DNA from: Climacium dendroides
Lineage: Eukaryota; Streptophyta; Bryopsida; Hypnales; Climaciaceae
Direction of reading: 5' to 3'
DNA length: 64,000 nt
NCBI GenBank assembly: GCA_950106755.1
Contig: OX467083.1
Coordinates: 50,110,555-50,174,554 of the forward strand
The notes under the pieces were generated by a model. That model had not been told where the DNA came from. It worked only from the letters and a program-made list of their open reading frames with translations, and searched no databases. The number at the start of each line of letters is the position of its first letter. Positions within the stretch are counted from its first letter, which is position 1. Shown piece after piece: positions 11,960 through 23,419 of this stretch. A program made the translations under genes and the position numbers.

Positions 11960-12385
11960 ACTTCAGCCATACAAATTGGAGTTAAGTATTTTACCAAAAT
12001 GAAGAAAAAAAATTCAGCTCATTTGACCACACAAATTGAAAGATTATAATGTTTGAAGTGAGAAAGAAACTATTTTTCATTCCTACAAAACAACATCACC
12101 AGACTTCGGGCCCTTTTGGAGTAAAATTTTTGCTCTACACAAGCATGAGAATTTTGATCATTCATAAGTATATGATATTAGGTTCACTTATGAAAAAATT
12201 TAGAAGCAAATATGGAGTCTAGCTTATTCTACATCACCCAGTAGTGCAAGGAGTTTAAGTGAATTTGCAATATACTAGTCATTTTTTGATGATTTCTTGT
12301 GCAAGGAAGAAATTTTTTATTTGAAATTCAAATAGTAAAAAGTTAGAGACAAACATTTCGAATGTGTGGAAAAATTTCAAGAATT
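11960..12385. repeat. Diverged direct repeat, copy A
   Basis: Aligns over about 425 bp, same strand, with 13845-14265. Shared blocks include GTTAAGTATTTTA, GAAAGATTATAA, GTTTGAAGTGAGAAA-like sequence, AAATTTAGAAGCAAATAT and TGATGATTTCTTGT. Non-coding, function unknown; likely two copies of the same decayed element. Confidence 0.7.
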
Positions 12386-12419
12386 TTGACTATACAGATT
12401 GCAAAATAATAGGACTTGA

Positions 12420-12508
12420 CACTACAAGAAAACAACATCCGAATTGACACATCCTAATTGACAGACAATGTCCAAATTGACAGAAAATGACAGCATTCCC
12501 TTGTAGTA
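12420..12508. mobile_element. Possible minute CACTA-like element
   Basis: Starts CACTACAAG and ends CTTGTAGTA 88 bp later. The interior has three copies of an AATTGACA word. The outermost bases of the two ends do not match exactly. It could be a deletion derivative of a CACTA element or chance. Confidence 0.3.
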
Positions 12509-12908
12509 TGAAGTTAGAAAAAAATATATTTTTTAAACCATTCCAATATAGCTAACAAAGTTTGATTGTTGTTAGAATGTGATTTGACAACTAAAATTTG
12601 TTTTCTTCTAGACAATTGTATGCCATATTTTATTATTACATACATGCCAAATTTCAAAAGTTGATGATCGTTTTTGTGAACAATTCCCCAAAGATTTCCA
12701 AATTGACCAAGCTACCCAAAAAGTTCAAAGTAGTATAACTTTTGATCCAGGAACCTAATTGGAAAAATAACTATTATTTCACAAAGGAGGTACATATTTA
12801 TACATTGTGTCCAAATTTCATGTGAACATTTGACTAAAAATGATTTAGTAGAAATCTACCCAAGATTTCTTGCATATGTTGAGGGGACACTTGGTTCTTT
12901 AGGGGTAA

Positions 12909-13844
12909 ATTTTGTTGTTTAAAGCAAAAGTATTTTTTGCAATTTTTCCTTAACAAACATGGAAAAGAGGTTCTTGATTCTATGTTTCTAACTTAAAGTG
13001 TGTTCAAATTAATGCATGCAGATTGTATAAGGCAATTACTACCTCTTTTAAGCTCATTGTCATTGTCATTGCATCATTGTGTGATAAATAGTTGTTTGTC
13101 ATGTTAACCACACCTTATAAACACAAGGGGTACATATGTCATTTTTCCATTGGTTGCAAAGCTTTCATAAAAAACTAGAAGGGGTGCATGGAGTCTTGAA
13201 AACCATAACTACCTGCAAACTAAAACTCCTCATAACTTTCATCTCATTAATCAAAATGGAATAATTCAAAGTTTCCCACTTACATATAATTCTAGAGAAC
13301 CAATTTCAAATTTTTGTTTTTCTAAAAGTGATTTTCAAAGGAATTTTTTGAACTGCTTGGGCTACTTGCAAAGTAATAAAAACAAAGTATCACTCAAAAA
13401 CTTTTAACCATGTAGTCAAAAGTTATGAAAATTGTTAGGCCTTGAAGTTACTCCTTGGAAAAATGTTGTGTGAAAATCCCAACAAAAAATAAATAAAATT
13501 TGTTTGTAGTGAGTTGCCTAAAATCGCTATGTTGCCAAAAAAAACACAATTTTTATCTTTAGGGGTTAAGGCCTCCTACCATGTGAGCCGAGCAGGTCAA
13601 GTTTGCAAGTGAGCTATAAGGACGAAATTTGGAATTGTCCTACCATGTGGACCCAGTGGGTGGGGGTGAGATTGAGTAACAATCCTCCACATATTGATTC
13701 CTTGAAGATTATTCAATCTCAACCAATGGGGTTGTCCATCAATTTTAGTGAAACTTTAAATTCTCCTTCTCTGTTCACTGACGCTAACAAGACAATTGGT
13801 GCTCACTTCTTGTTTTCTAATACTTTTTTGTATATATATGACAC
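12909..13844. other. AT-rich non-coding stretch with repeat fragments
   Basis: No gene seen. An inverted terminal-like word CTTTAGGGGTTAAG ends at 13569. 13640-13745 is related to 14355-14450 (shared CATGTGGACCCA-TGGGTG and CCAATG-GG-TGTCCA), so part of this stretch belongs to the same repeat as the MITE at 14281-14563. Confidence 0.45.
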
Positions 13845-14265
13845 TTAAATCATATAAAGTTGAAGTTAAGTATTTTATCAAAATGTGGAAAAAATTTCAG
13901 CTTATTTGACTACATAGATTGAAAGATTATAACATTTGAAGTGAGAAAAAAAACTTTTTTTCATTCTTGCAAAATAGAGTTAGCAGACTTTAGGCCCTTT
14001 GGAAGTAAAATTTTTCTCTATATGAAAATGAGTATTTTGACCATTTGTAAGTATATGATGTTCGTTTCACTCATAAAAAAATTTAGAAGCAAATATTGAG
14101 TTTAGCTAATTCAAAATCACTTTGCAATGCAAGGACATTAAGTGAATTGGCAATACACTAGTCAGTTTTTGATGATTTCTTGTACAATGAAAAAATAATA
14201 ATTTGAAATCGAAATGGTTAAAATTTAGAGACAAACTTTTGAAATATGTGGAAAAAATTGCAAGA
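13845..14265. repeat. Diverged direct repeat, copy B
   Basis: Second copy of the repeat described at 11960-12385, followed directly by the foldback-ended element at 14281. Confidence 0.7.
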
Positions 14266-14280
14266 GCCATGGAGATGCTC

Positions 14281-14563
14281 TAAGGGCCTCCTTACATGTA
14301 TCAGTCATTGGGGGAATTGCACAATGGGTGCTATAGGGGAAAACAGGCATTGCACTTTCATGTGGACCCAATGGGTGAAGAAAAATATAATAAAAAATTC
14401 ACACATATTAGATTCACTAGTCTCCACCAATGAGGCTGTCCAACTTCAATTCCTCATTTCCCACTTGCCCACCCTGACAAGACAATGGACAAAGTCACTT
14501 TTATCTTCTTGCTTGAATTAGCTGTAAACTTGCCCACCAGACGAGCATGCAAGGAGGCCCTAA
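14281..14563. mobile_element. MITE with 18-bp terminal inverted repeats
   Basis: The left end TAAGGGCCTCCTTACATG (14281-14298) and the right end, read on the other strand, TAGGGCCTCCTTGCATG (14546-14563) form near-perfect inverted repeats around 283 bp. The interior shares about 100 bp with 13640-13745. I could not settle the target duplication, so the superfamily is open (hAT-like is possible). Confidence 0.6.
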
Positions 14564-15407
14564 GACCATAGTTTACCAGGTCCCTATGTCCCCCCAAATG
14601 GGGCTGGATAGAAATGGATACTTCTCCCTTATTATCTGGCTCGTGCTTTGGATCAAGTGATGAACTGGGCTTATCCAATTTCAACAGACAGGCCTAACTT
14701 TAAGTTCTAATGTACTACCTTTGAGCACGTGGATGACTGGACGACCTCAATTCCTCTGCTCATGGCATAATAATAATCCTAAAAAAAACTGAGCTTACAG
14801 GCAGGATAGCAATATTTTTCATATGAGTAGTGAGTACAGCATAAGTTAAGTTACTAACTTAATGATGTCACCAGTCCAAGTCCAAAAGTATCCTCTTCTG
14901 TTCTGTGCAAGTGGAGCTGTCAAAGTGCCAGCCAAATAACTTAAGTTATGGGTGTTCAATATTCTGCAACTCAAGTCATGCATGATCATGCCAGTTCCGT
15001 CAACTTCAATTTTGTGCCGGACACTTCATCAGTTTCCACAAGGCCTAAAACTGAAAACTGAAGTATCATATCTTACACTGCCCAAGTTAAGATACACCTA
15101 AAATCACACATGTAAGCAATTCAGCATGGTTGCCATTTGGTGGGCTCTTGTTAGAAGCCAAGAGGAGGTTTTCGATTTCTTGGACACCACATGAATAAAC
15201 TATGAGTTTTCAAAGCGTTGAAAGTAACCAACCATGAGACTCTCATGAATGTGGTGGAAGTACATTTTAGGCAGGAATCTAGCCTGTGTGGTTTAGAAAG
15301 CGTGCAATGTAAGGTGTAGTTAGTTACCTTTGTACATAACTTGGACGTAAGGTAGTATGGTCCTAAAGTGACCATTTACAGGCTGATCTCCCTTTTTCAA
15401 AGGTTTC
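14564..15407. other. Non-coding stretch
   Basis: Less AT-rich than its surroundings. No ORF with recognisable content, no RNA gene and no paired repeats seen. Confidence 0.4.
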
Positions 15408-15488
15408 CATGATTTATTGCAAGAGCCAATTGTTGGCCTGTGATTTCAATAAATGAAGGCCAACAATTGGCTCTTGCAATAAATCATG
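15408..15488. repeat. Perfect 32-bp inverted repeat (hairpin)
   Basis: Arms 15408-15439 and 15457-15488 are exact reverse complements, separated by a 17-nt loop. A perfect 32-bp stem in a region of decayed repeats is striking: it is either a very young foldback or maintained. It could be a tiny MITE, a small-RNA precursor, or the trace of a palindromic rearrangement. Confidence 0.85.
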
Positions 15489-16152
15489 CTGATTTTGATC
15501 TCGATGATTTTTTTTTCCATGGCTTGAGAACCTGCAGTACTCCTACTATCCATTCCAGACCTCCCTTCCTCTCGCTTTTCGAGACGACGGCTTCCCATCA
15601 AAACGGCTGACTAAGCTTTCGTCTCTGCTGCTGGAAACTTAATTGAGGGTGGAACAAGGACGAGGTGACCAGTTGGCAGCAGTGCAGAGTGCCAGCTGTC
15701 TCTTGACAAATGTCTCCCTGCCCATCGAAAATGAAGCCAGGCTGATGAGACTGCTGGGAGTGCCATGTGGCAAGCCCAAGTTCCTTGGGAGGCAATGAGC
15801 CAGCGCTGAATGTTTCGTAGCGTACACTCACTCAGTTGTGGGCTGCGTGAGTGCCATCCCTTTTTCTCCATGTGGGAATTCAACGAAACAAGGGATAGTG
15901 AGGAAGGTGAGATTCAGAGAATAGGAACAGCCATGGGGTCACAGCGTTACACGGGTCGTTAGAAAACTATCAAGCACACAGATTGGCTTTGCTATCGAGG
16001 GACTGGGGAGAAGCGATTGGTGAGCTTCCACATTTTCCAGAGATGGAAAAGTGGGAGAGAAGCCAATTGCAAAAAGAACAAAGACATTCTCATAATCTCA
16101 TAAGAAGTGAATTTCCACTCATTTTTCAAAGCTAAAATGTTAAATTGTGAAT
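15489..16152. other. Non-coding stretch
   Basis: Moderate GC. Three overlapping minus-strand ORFs at 15598-15883 code for no recognised domain and lack codon structure, so I do not call a gene. Confidence 0.4.
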
Positions 16153-16262
16153 AGACCCTTGTGGAAGCAAGGGTTGACCCTTGTGAAAGCATGGATTGAC
16201 CCTTGTGAAAGCATGGATTGACCCCTGTGAAAGCGTAGGCTGACCCCTGTGAAAGCGTAGGC
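16153..16262. repeat. 22-bp minisatellite, five copies
   Basis: Five tandem 22-bp units start at 16153, 16175, 16197, 16219 and 16241. Units 2 and 3 are identical (TGACCCTTGTGAAAGCATGG plus AT). Units 4 and 5 are identical to each other and differ from 2-3 at a few positions; unit 1 is the most diverged. This fits stepwise local duplication. No spacer sequences, so not a CRISPR array. Confidence 0.9.
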
Positions 16263-16872
16263 TGATGTGTCAGCTTCCCAAGTGCATTGCCATCATTACA
16301 AAGAGATGCTAAGATTGTAGTAATAGGTGGATCAATGATGCAAATGGAAGGATCTTGTAGGTGGCAAAATTGGGTGGATGGTAGTATTGGGTACCTTAGT
16401 TCTACCTTAGTTCTACTTTAGTTCCTAGAAACCCTTAGTGGAGATTGAGACTAAGACTAGGACATCTAGAGTCTAGTACTAGCCGACAAGATAAAGATTG
16501 GTTTTTGTCGACTATGGTAGAACCATTCATTAGAATAGCTCTGCCACAAACAGAAATCCAACTATTGTAAGAAAGCGGGCACTATTGGGCTCCATTGCAT
16601 CATTGCAAAAGGCTTTCCAATTTTCTTAGGCAAAGCTACAAGGCTCCATCCACGCCATTTTCAAGGTCTTTTCAGCTCGCAACAACTCAACCCTTTGACG
16701 TCGAAGGAATCATTCTCTTTAATGACGTTGTTGATGATGTAAAACAAGTTGGATAAAGTGTTGCCAAGGGGTGTCCTATGGATTGCACCACGGTAATTCT
16801 AGAAGGGAAGATGGAATAGCAACTCACCTTGCAACATGACTCTGTGAAACAGTTTTCACGAATCTTTCTACT
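16263..16872. other. Non-coding stretch
   Basis: No supported gene. Short local repeats only (for example a repeated TTAGTTCTAC near 16400-16425). Confidence 0.4.
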
Positions 16873-17458
16873 TTAACCTCTAAAGTCCCATTGTCCCTAC
16901 GGGGGACAAAATGGATTTCGGGCAGGCTCCTATGATTTCATTTTTTACTAAATTTTTTTGAAATTTTCTCATGAGATAGAAAAACTTAAAAAATTTCTAG
17001 GAATATAATTTTTATTTCAATTGGTGCCCGGGAGAAAAAGTTATGCCACAATAACCTCAAAATGAGGAAGACCGGTAAGCAAAAAAAATCCGCAAAAAAT
17101 TGAAATAAAATTTTTAATATTTTTTTCTTGTAGATTATATTTTTGTAAATGGAAAGCTTTGATTCATTCCATTTGGATTAGAGATGTGAAAGTTATAGAG
17201 CTTCTTGTTTTGCGGCCAATCATAGCAACTTCTTAAAAGAAATTTTTTTCTTTCACTTTGAATGCTAATATCTTTCAATCTATAAGGTCAAAAATCATTA
17301 AAAATAATTTAGCACATGATCTAAGACAAGTGTAGAATAAGATCCTATGGTTAGATTCTAAAAATAATTTTTAAAATTGATTTTGTAGGTGATTATAGTA
17401 GAAGTGGTAGTTTTGAGTGGTTTTGGCAAAAAAATGGCCATGGGACTTTAGGGGTTAA
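16873..17458. mobile_element. Candidate non-autonomous TIR element (TTA-CCCTAAAG family)
   Basis: The left end TTAACCTCTAAAGTCCCATT and the right end, other strand, TTAACCCCTAAAGTCCCATG are inverted repeats of about 20 bp bounding 586 bp of AT-rich non-coding sequence. This is the clearest member of the family. Flanking bases show no certain target duplication. Confidence 0.5.
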
Positions 17459-17662
17459 TGCAGTGGAGCTACTCTTACTATCTAGGACTCCATTGGCAAC
17501 CAATGTGTAAATGTGAACAAAGGCTAGGAGTGATTTTCATGATTAATTTTTTGGGTGGTTAGAATAAAGTTCATGAACAATTTGGAATAATCCCAACAAT
17601 AGGATATGCTTGTCATGCGTTATGTAAATTACAACATGAGATACTACGAATGGTGGCACATA

Positions 17663-18511
17663 TTAATCCCTAAAGAACCAAACACCATTTTTATTGGCAC
17701 ATAGCAATTTGGGGCAATTCATTATGAACAAAAAAAAAATTCTCATTGAAATTTTCACACAACATGTACCTAAGGAATAGCTTTATAACCCAATAATTTT
17801 CAATACTTTTGATTGCATCATTCAAGAGTTATTTTATAATATGCAATTTTTATTAATCTTAGGGTAGCTAAAAAATTCTTTTTGTAAACAAAATTTGAAA
17901 TTGGTTTTCTAGATTTATATACATGTAGAAAGCTTTGAATAATTCCAGGCATTATGATTAATGAGATGAAAGTTATGAGGAGTTTTAATTTGCAGGTAGT
18001 TATGAAATCTCTATTCTAAAATAAACTTTGAAGTCCTTTATTTTACTCAATTTTCATATTTTTGAAAATTAAATAAAAACACTAGGTGTAGATTTTTTAT
18101 TACAACACTACAACCATTGGGATTGGCATTTTTTTCAATTCTATAACTAAATTCTTGAAGATTTAATATCTTAAATCATTCTCTACTTCTTTCTACTTAC
18201 TACTTTTTTCCTAGATGTTGTACAATTCCAAATGATCTAAATTTTTTCAAGTTTGTAGCCAGCTTGCTTTGAAGAATGAATTTAAAAAATAACCAACATT
18301 TTGGGCATTTTTTAATATAAATGTGACCTTGTAAAGTGCAATTGCTCATTTTTTCAAAGGGACTTAAGAAGGTTTATTGTCACTTCAAATGCTAATATCT
18401 TGCAATCTACACAGTAGAGATTTTTGAATATTTTTCCTCATCTAGTTGTACTAGAAATGGCAATTTAGAGCATTTTTGGTGAAAACATAGTCATGGAACT
18501 TTAGAAATTAA
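17663..18511. mobile_element. Candidate non-autonomous TIR element (TTA-CCCTAAAG family)
   Basis: The left end TTAATCCCTAAAGAACCA and the right end, other strand, TTAATTTCTAAAGTTCCA bound 849 bp with no coding capacity. More decayed than 16873-17458. Confidence 0.4.
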
Positions 18512-19255
18512 GCAAATACACATATCTGCCAGACAAATTTCAATAGTGGGAAAATTTTTCCATATGCAAAAATAGAGTTCATAAGATTTTCATAATTTTT
18601 TAGATTTTTATTTCTCAAAACATAATTACTATGAATTTTTTAGTTGAAGATTTTGTTCCACTCATACTAGTCATATAGACCTTCCTATTTCCAACCAAGG
18701 GTTGGTTGCAAAATTCACCAAGGATATTGAGAGTCTTGTGGCCAATCATAATACACTACAATTGCGTTGGAAATTATGCCATAATTAATCATTGCTAATC
18801 ACCTCCTACACGGAATTACACCACCTTATACTTCTAAAATGGGTAGGGGTGATAAGAATGGGTTGCCTCCCATATGACACACCTATGGCAAAGAATTTAA
18901 TAGCCAAAAGATGCTTTAGTGTCAATTCACCATTTTGATTGTAGAAAAAAACTGCTAAACAAATGCATTAATATTCGTTGAATTAACAATTTTCCTCATA
19001 GAAGACAAATTTTGGTCAAATTGGTGCATATTTGACATGATAGTATATACTCTCCTCTCCAAAGTACCAATGCTCCAAGTGAATCTAAAAGACAATGGAT
19101 TGAATGAATTCTAACTAACCCTTCAAAATCCTTAGTATCGAAAGCCTAAGAAGAATATAAATGAATTAGACCAAATATATCCATAGTGGTGCTAAATGTC
19201 TTAAGGAGTGCAGTCACTCTACCATGTTATTCAAGAAGTGCTTTGGTCAAGGATT
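18512..19255. other. AT-rich non-coding stretch
   Basis: Nothing recognisable: no ORF of note, no paired repeat, no RNA-like fold found by eye. Confidence 0.4.
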
Positions 19256-21982
19256 CACTATAAGAAAATTGTGCTTTTTCCGATGTTAGGCCAAAAACAT
19301 TATACGTTCAGGATAACACGATACGTCTCATAAAACATTGGGATGTCACATTGACGGACACTGGAAAAGTGGAGATTTTGGTTTGATGTTGTAAAAAGCA
19401 TTGATAAATTTCAGTCACAACATATTGGTGCTATGAAAAACAATGATGCAATCTAAGACATTGTTGTGGACATCAGATGTTTTCAAAAATGTTCAGAAAA
19501 ACATGTGTAGTCCCGTCATCATCTTTGGTCAAACTTAGCTCAGAAATTGAAACATAATTTTTTTGCGGTCAGTGGTAAAGTGACTGCCCGAGTGAAAAAG
19601 AGGATAACAGGCAGGTGGTGAGGCCAAAAAATTGACGTGGCATCTAATATGGCATGATGACATGGAAATTATGTGACGTGGACATGGAATGCTGACATGG
19701 CATGCCACATCCTCATACCCGATCAATCCATGTTCCAATGTTGAATATTTCTATGGACGTCATACAAGACATCCTAACGTTTTCAAGAACAACACTTCTA
19801 GCGTTAACATTTTTTACTTCCTGTGAATGTAACTTCAAACCACATACTATCCACTATACTTTTCATGGCATTTGACTGGACATGCAGACGTTGCGAAAGC
19901 AATTGTAGGCGTCTTCTTTGATGTCTTTTTTATAAATCAATTTTATAAAAATTTATTTTCAAAATATTATAAGCTATAGATTTAATTTATATAACAAATT
20001 TATATAAATCAGATGAATGGATTTGTAATAAAAAAAAAGTTTACAAAATCATATCAATATTATATTATATGAAAATATTTATTTTTAATTTAAGATTTAA
20101 ATTCTAAATTTTACTAGTTTAAAATCATAAATTTTGCATCAAATTTTAATAATTTTTATTGCTATTTCACTTTCTTCACTTATTATTTTCAAATCATTCA
20201 TATTTAGTGTAGGGTGATTTTCTAGTGTTCTTGGACTTAACCCTTAAAGGACCAAGGCCTTTTTTTTGTTAGAAAACATTAAAAATTGTCATTTTTGTAG
20301 CAAAGAGTAAAAGAAATTTTAATTTTTTTCACATCTAATCATAGGATTTTACACCTAACAAGTAGAAAAAATTGTAGAAAAAATTTCAGAATTTTTGACC
20401 ACATAGATTTAAAGTGGTAAAATTAAGTTTTTCAACACATTGAGGGACTAGATTTTTTGACTTTGAACATTTTTAACTTAAAATTTTTGCACTACAGAGT
20501 TTTGAGATTTAAATATTTATAGAAGAAAATTGAGTTGAGAGTGTAGGAAAAAAAAAAATTTAAAAGAAAAAAATCATTTTTAAGAAAATTGTTAAGTAGA
20601 ATAGGTATGAGATAGAAGAAAAATCTAAAATATTAATATATTTTAGATGGAATTAAAATGCACTAATCTCAATAGTGAGATTGTTCTTGTAAATAAACTA
20701 AACCATGTGGAATTTTTATTTTGAAAAAATTGTAAAAATTGCATTCAAAAATGCATCCAACAAGTTATTTTTTTCAAGAAGATGCTCTAATTATCCAAAA
20801 AACAAAAATGTCCATAACTTTCTCATAAGAAATCCAAATGAAATGAACCAATGCTTTCCAGATAGGAAAAAATATAATCTACGATTGGAATTTCATGTTG
20901 GATGTATTGTTGTATCATACTATATTGAAGTTGATGTTGCAAACAACCTTGATTTAATAAATGTGACTTTATCAATTAAATGTTCAAGGAGACATCCCCA
21001 TATATGTTGAAAATGACATGCAAATGTTCATCATAACATCATAGACAACAAATAAGATTTGTAGAAAATTTAGAAATTGTTGTTTGTCATGCCTCGTACA
21101 CCCCACTAGTATAAAAGGCTTGTCTTCTCATTAGTTAATAAGTGGATTTTCAAGCCATCACGCAAGCCATTCAATATACTTGATAAATACAATGTATTTT
21201 ATACAAGTATATGGCATATTGTATATACTATATTTTGTATGGCATGTTGTATATATATTATATTTTATATAATGTATTTTGTATGGCATGTTGTATGTAT
21301 ATTATATTTTGTATGGCATATTTTGTATGTTGTATTGCATATGATATACCATATATTGCATATTTTATATTGTGTACAGCATATTGCTATATTGACAACA
21401 TGTTTTTTACAACATACCACATGATATAAAAAACATACCTCATGTCAATATTGATGTTAAAAAGAACATGTGAGTGTCGCATATGTTTTAAAAAGTACAC
21501 ATGTGCAAACGCCACACGTCAAGATGGGACATGATGAGAAGCATACAATTGTTTCACCTGATGTTATTCAAAACACTCAGATGTCCACATTGATGTCTCA
21601 AAAAACATCATTAAATTCTAAAAAGACTGTTCAGGTAGCTCAAAAAAATGCCACGTCAGCGTCTATGGATGCCACGTCTGTCAATTTCGTCATCACTGAC
21701 GTGGCATGCCACATCATAGACGGGCAATGGATGAAAAAAATGACACCCTGGCTTTCCCGCGCTTAGGTGGCAGCCACATATCAACTTCTAAGAACCCCTT
21801 TTGACTAATGTTTTTTGTGACGTCCAATGTTGAACATGCGACGTTTTGCATAACATACCGTGTTTTGGGCACGTCTGCCATAACGTGAATTTTTGGATGT
21901 CTGGCCAAACGTGACAAGACATCACGTGCGTTGTTCGGATGCAAAAACTGCGTGTCCAAAAAAACATTGTTTTCTTACAGTG
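19256..21982. mobile_element. Non-autonomous CACTA element with 3-bp target duplication
   Basis: Begins CACTATAAGAAAA at 19256 and ends, on the other strand, CACTGTAAGAAAA at 21982. It is flanked by ATT on both sides (19253-19255 and 21983-21985), the 3-bp duplication expected for CACTA. The first 680 bp are the inverted homologue of 7745-8429, the end of the CACTA copy that carries transposase. The subterminal TGACGTGGCAT-type palindromes lie near both ends. The 2.7-kb interior has no transposase and no credible gene. It contains an AT-rich internal repeat at 21200-21400, one arm of a large inverted duplication (20997-21407), and a TATAAAAG box near 21111. It would depend on a transposase supplied elsewhere. 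Confidence 0.85.
20997..21407 (+). repeat. Large inverted duplication, left arm (inside CACTA element)
   Basis: Reverse complement of 23039-23419 with high identity, from CCCATATATGTTGAAAATG to a block around ATTGACAACATG. It includes a TATAAAAG box, a GCCATCACGCAAGCC block and repeated TATGGCATGTTGTAT words. This arm is about 30 bp longer through one extra copy of the AT-rich word. Confidence 0.85.
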
Positions 21983-23038
21983 ATTTCCAATCAGCTACTT
22001 TAAGATCAACCTTAATTTTAAATCTCGCATCTATCAAATTCTTGATGTCATCCCTATACATCCCTCCTTCAAGAGTTGTTGAAGGACTATGTACTTATCA
22101 TCCCCCTCCATTGTGCAAAAAAGTTGCAAGCTAATAAAAGAAGCTTGAGTAAAAAAGACTGGTAAAGATGGGATTGCTTACACAAGGGTGTGAAATTCAT
22201 CAACTACCAAATCCTAGTTCACCAAAACCCTAATTCTAGGCCTCCTTCAATCCAATAGATCATTTCTACTTGGAGCCTTCAATTTCAAGCATATACAAAG
22301 TTGAAAGCCCTATAACATGGCATCCAAACCCCAATCTACTTCAACATCACTAAATAAAACAATTAACAAATGAAGTCGCAACAATAATATAAATCAAAAT
22401 CAATGGCACCTGATCCATAGAATGTAGGGATGGAATGCACATATGAATGGGGGGGGGGTTTGCGAAGTTTTGCGAGATTGTTAGAAATTTGACCTCTCTG
22501 ACTTTGTTCCTCTTCAAACTAGCCTATGTAGTGAGGCCAACGGGGGGACACTAGTCCCCCCAAAAAAAATTGCATATAAAAGGAAAGAGAAAGATATGGA
22601 GCTATTGATAAAAAAAATGGGCTTGGTAGTATACAAACACAAAACAAAATAGACTTGCAAAATATCACTTTTGTGGAAATTACAAATGATACACTAATGG
22701 TTGAATGTGACAAAGAACAAAAGGTACACTAGTCTGTACTATTGTACTTGTGAGAATACAATCACTATTTATAAAAAAATTGGTATTGATACCTCAAAAT
22801 AAACATTCATGAACATCATTTTTTTTTTTCTAAAATGAATTTTCTACTTTCTTCTATGATTTTTTGAAGATCTCAAAAGGTATCCACCTAGTGTACTAAG
22901 ATGCAAAAAGAGGTTGCCTTGTTATGCATCCATCCTATAATGAAAATGATTGATTTTTAGTGGTTTTTGGTTACACTTAGTCATATAATTGTAGGATTTA
23001 ATGAGTTTAATAAAAGAATGGTGGCAACTCGTTACTTA
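21983..23038. other. Non-coding stretch between inverted-duplication arms
   Basis: No supported gene. A run of nine G residues occurs near 22450. The rest is AT-rich, degenerate sequence. Confidence 0.4.
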
Positions 23039-23419
23039 AAAGACATGTTGTCAATGTAGCAATATGTTGTACACAATATAAAATATGCAATATATGGTAT
23101 ATCATATGCAATACAACATACAAAATATGCCATACAAAATACACCATACAAAATATAATATACATACAACATGCCATACAAAATATAGTATATACAATAT
23201 GCCATACACTTGTATAAAATACATTGTATTTATCAAGTATATTGAATGGCTTGCGTGATGGCTTGAAAATCCACTTATTAACTGATGAGAAGACAAGCCT
23301 TTTATATTAGTGGGGTGTACGAGGCATGACAAACAACAATTTCTAAATTTTCTACAAATCTTATTTGTTGTCTATGATGTTATGATGAACATTTGCATGT
23401 CATTTTCAACATATATGGG
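23039..23419 (-). repeat. Large inverted duplication, right arm (outside CACTA element)
   Basis: Reverse complement of 20997-21407. It lies about 1.06 kb beyond the right TIR of the CACTA element, so the duplication is not simply an internal feature of that element. Confidence 0.85.

Larger units (their letters stand above)
11861..12908. mobile_element. Candidate non-autonomous TIR element (TTA-CCCTAAAG family)
   Basis: The left end reads TAATCCTAAAGGACCAAGG. The right end, on the other strand, reads TTACCCCTAAAGAACCAAG. Similar paired ends bound 16873-17458 and 17663-18511. The interior is AT-rich and non-coding. No clear target duplication, so the superfamily is not assigned. Confidence 0.4.

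Noticed and set aside
16153..16262. CRISPR-like array
   Set aside because: Units are contiguous 22-bp tandem copies with no spacers, in a eukaryotic genome.
21211..21429. 72-codon Tyr/Cys/Met-rich plus-strand ORF
   Set aside because: Arises from TATGGCATGTTGTAT-type AT-rich repeats; the other arm gives a similar spurious ORF on the minus strand.
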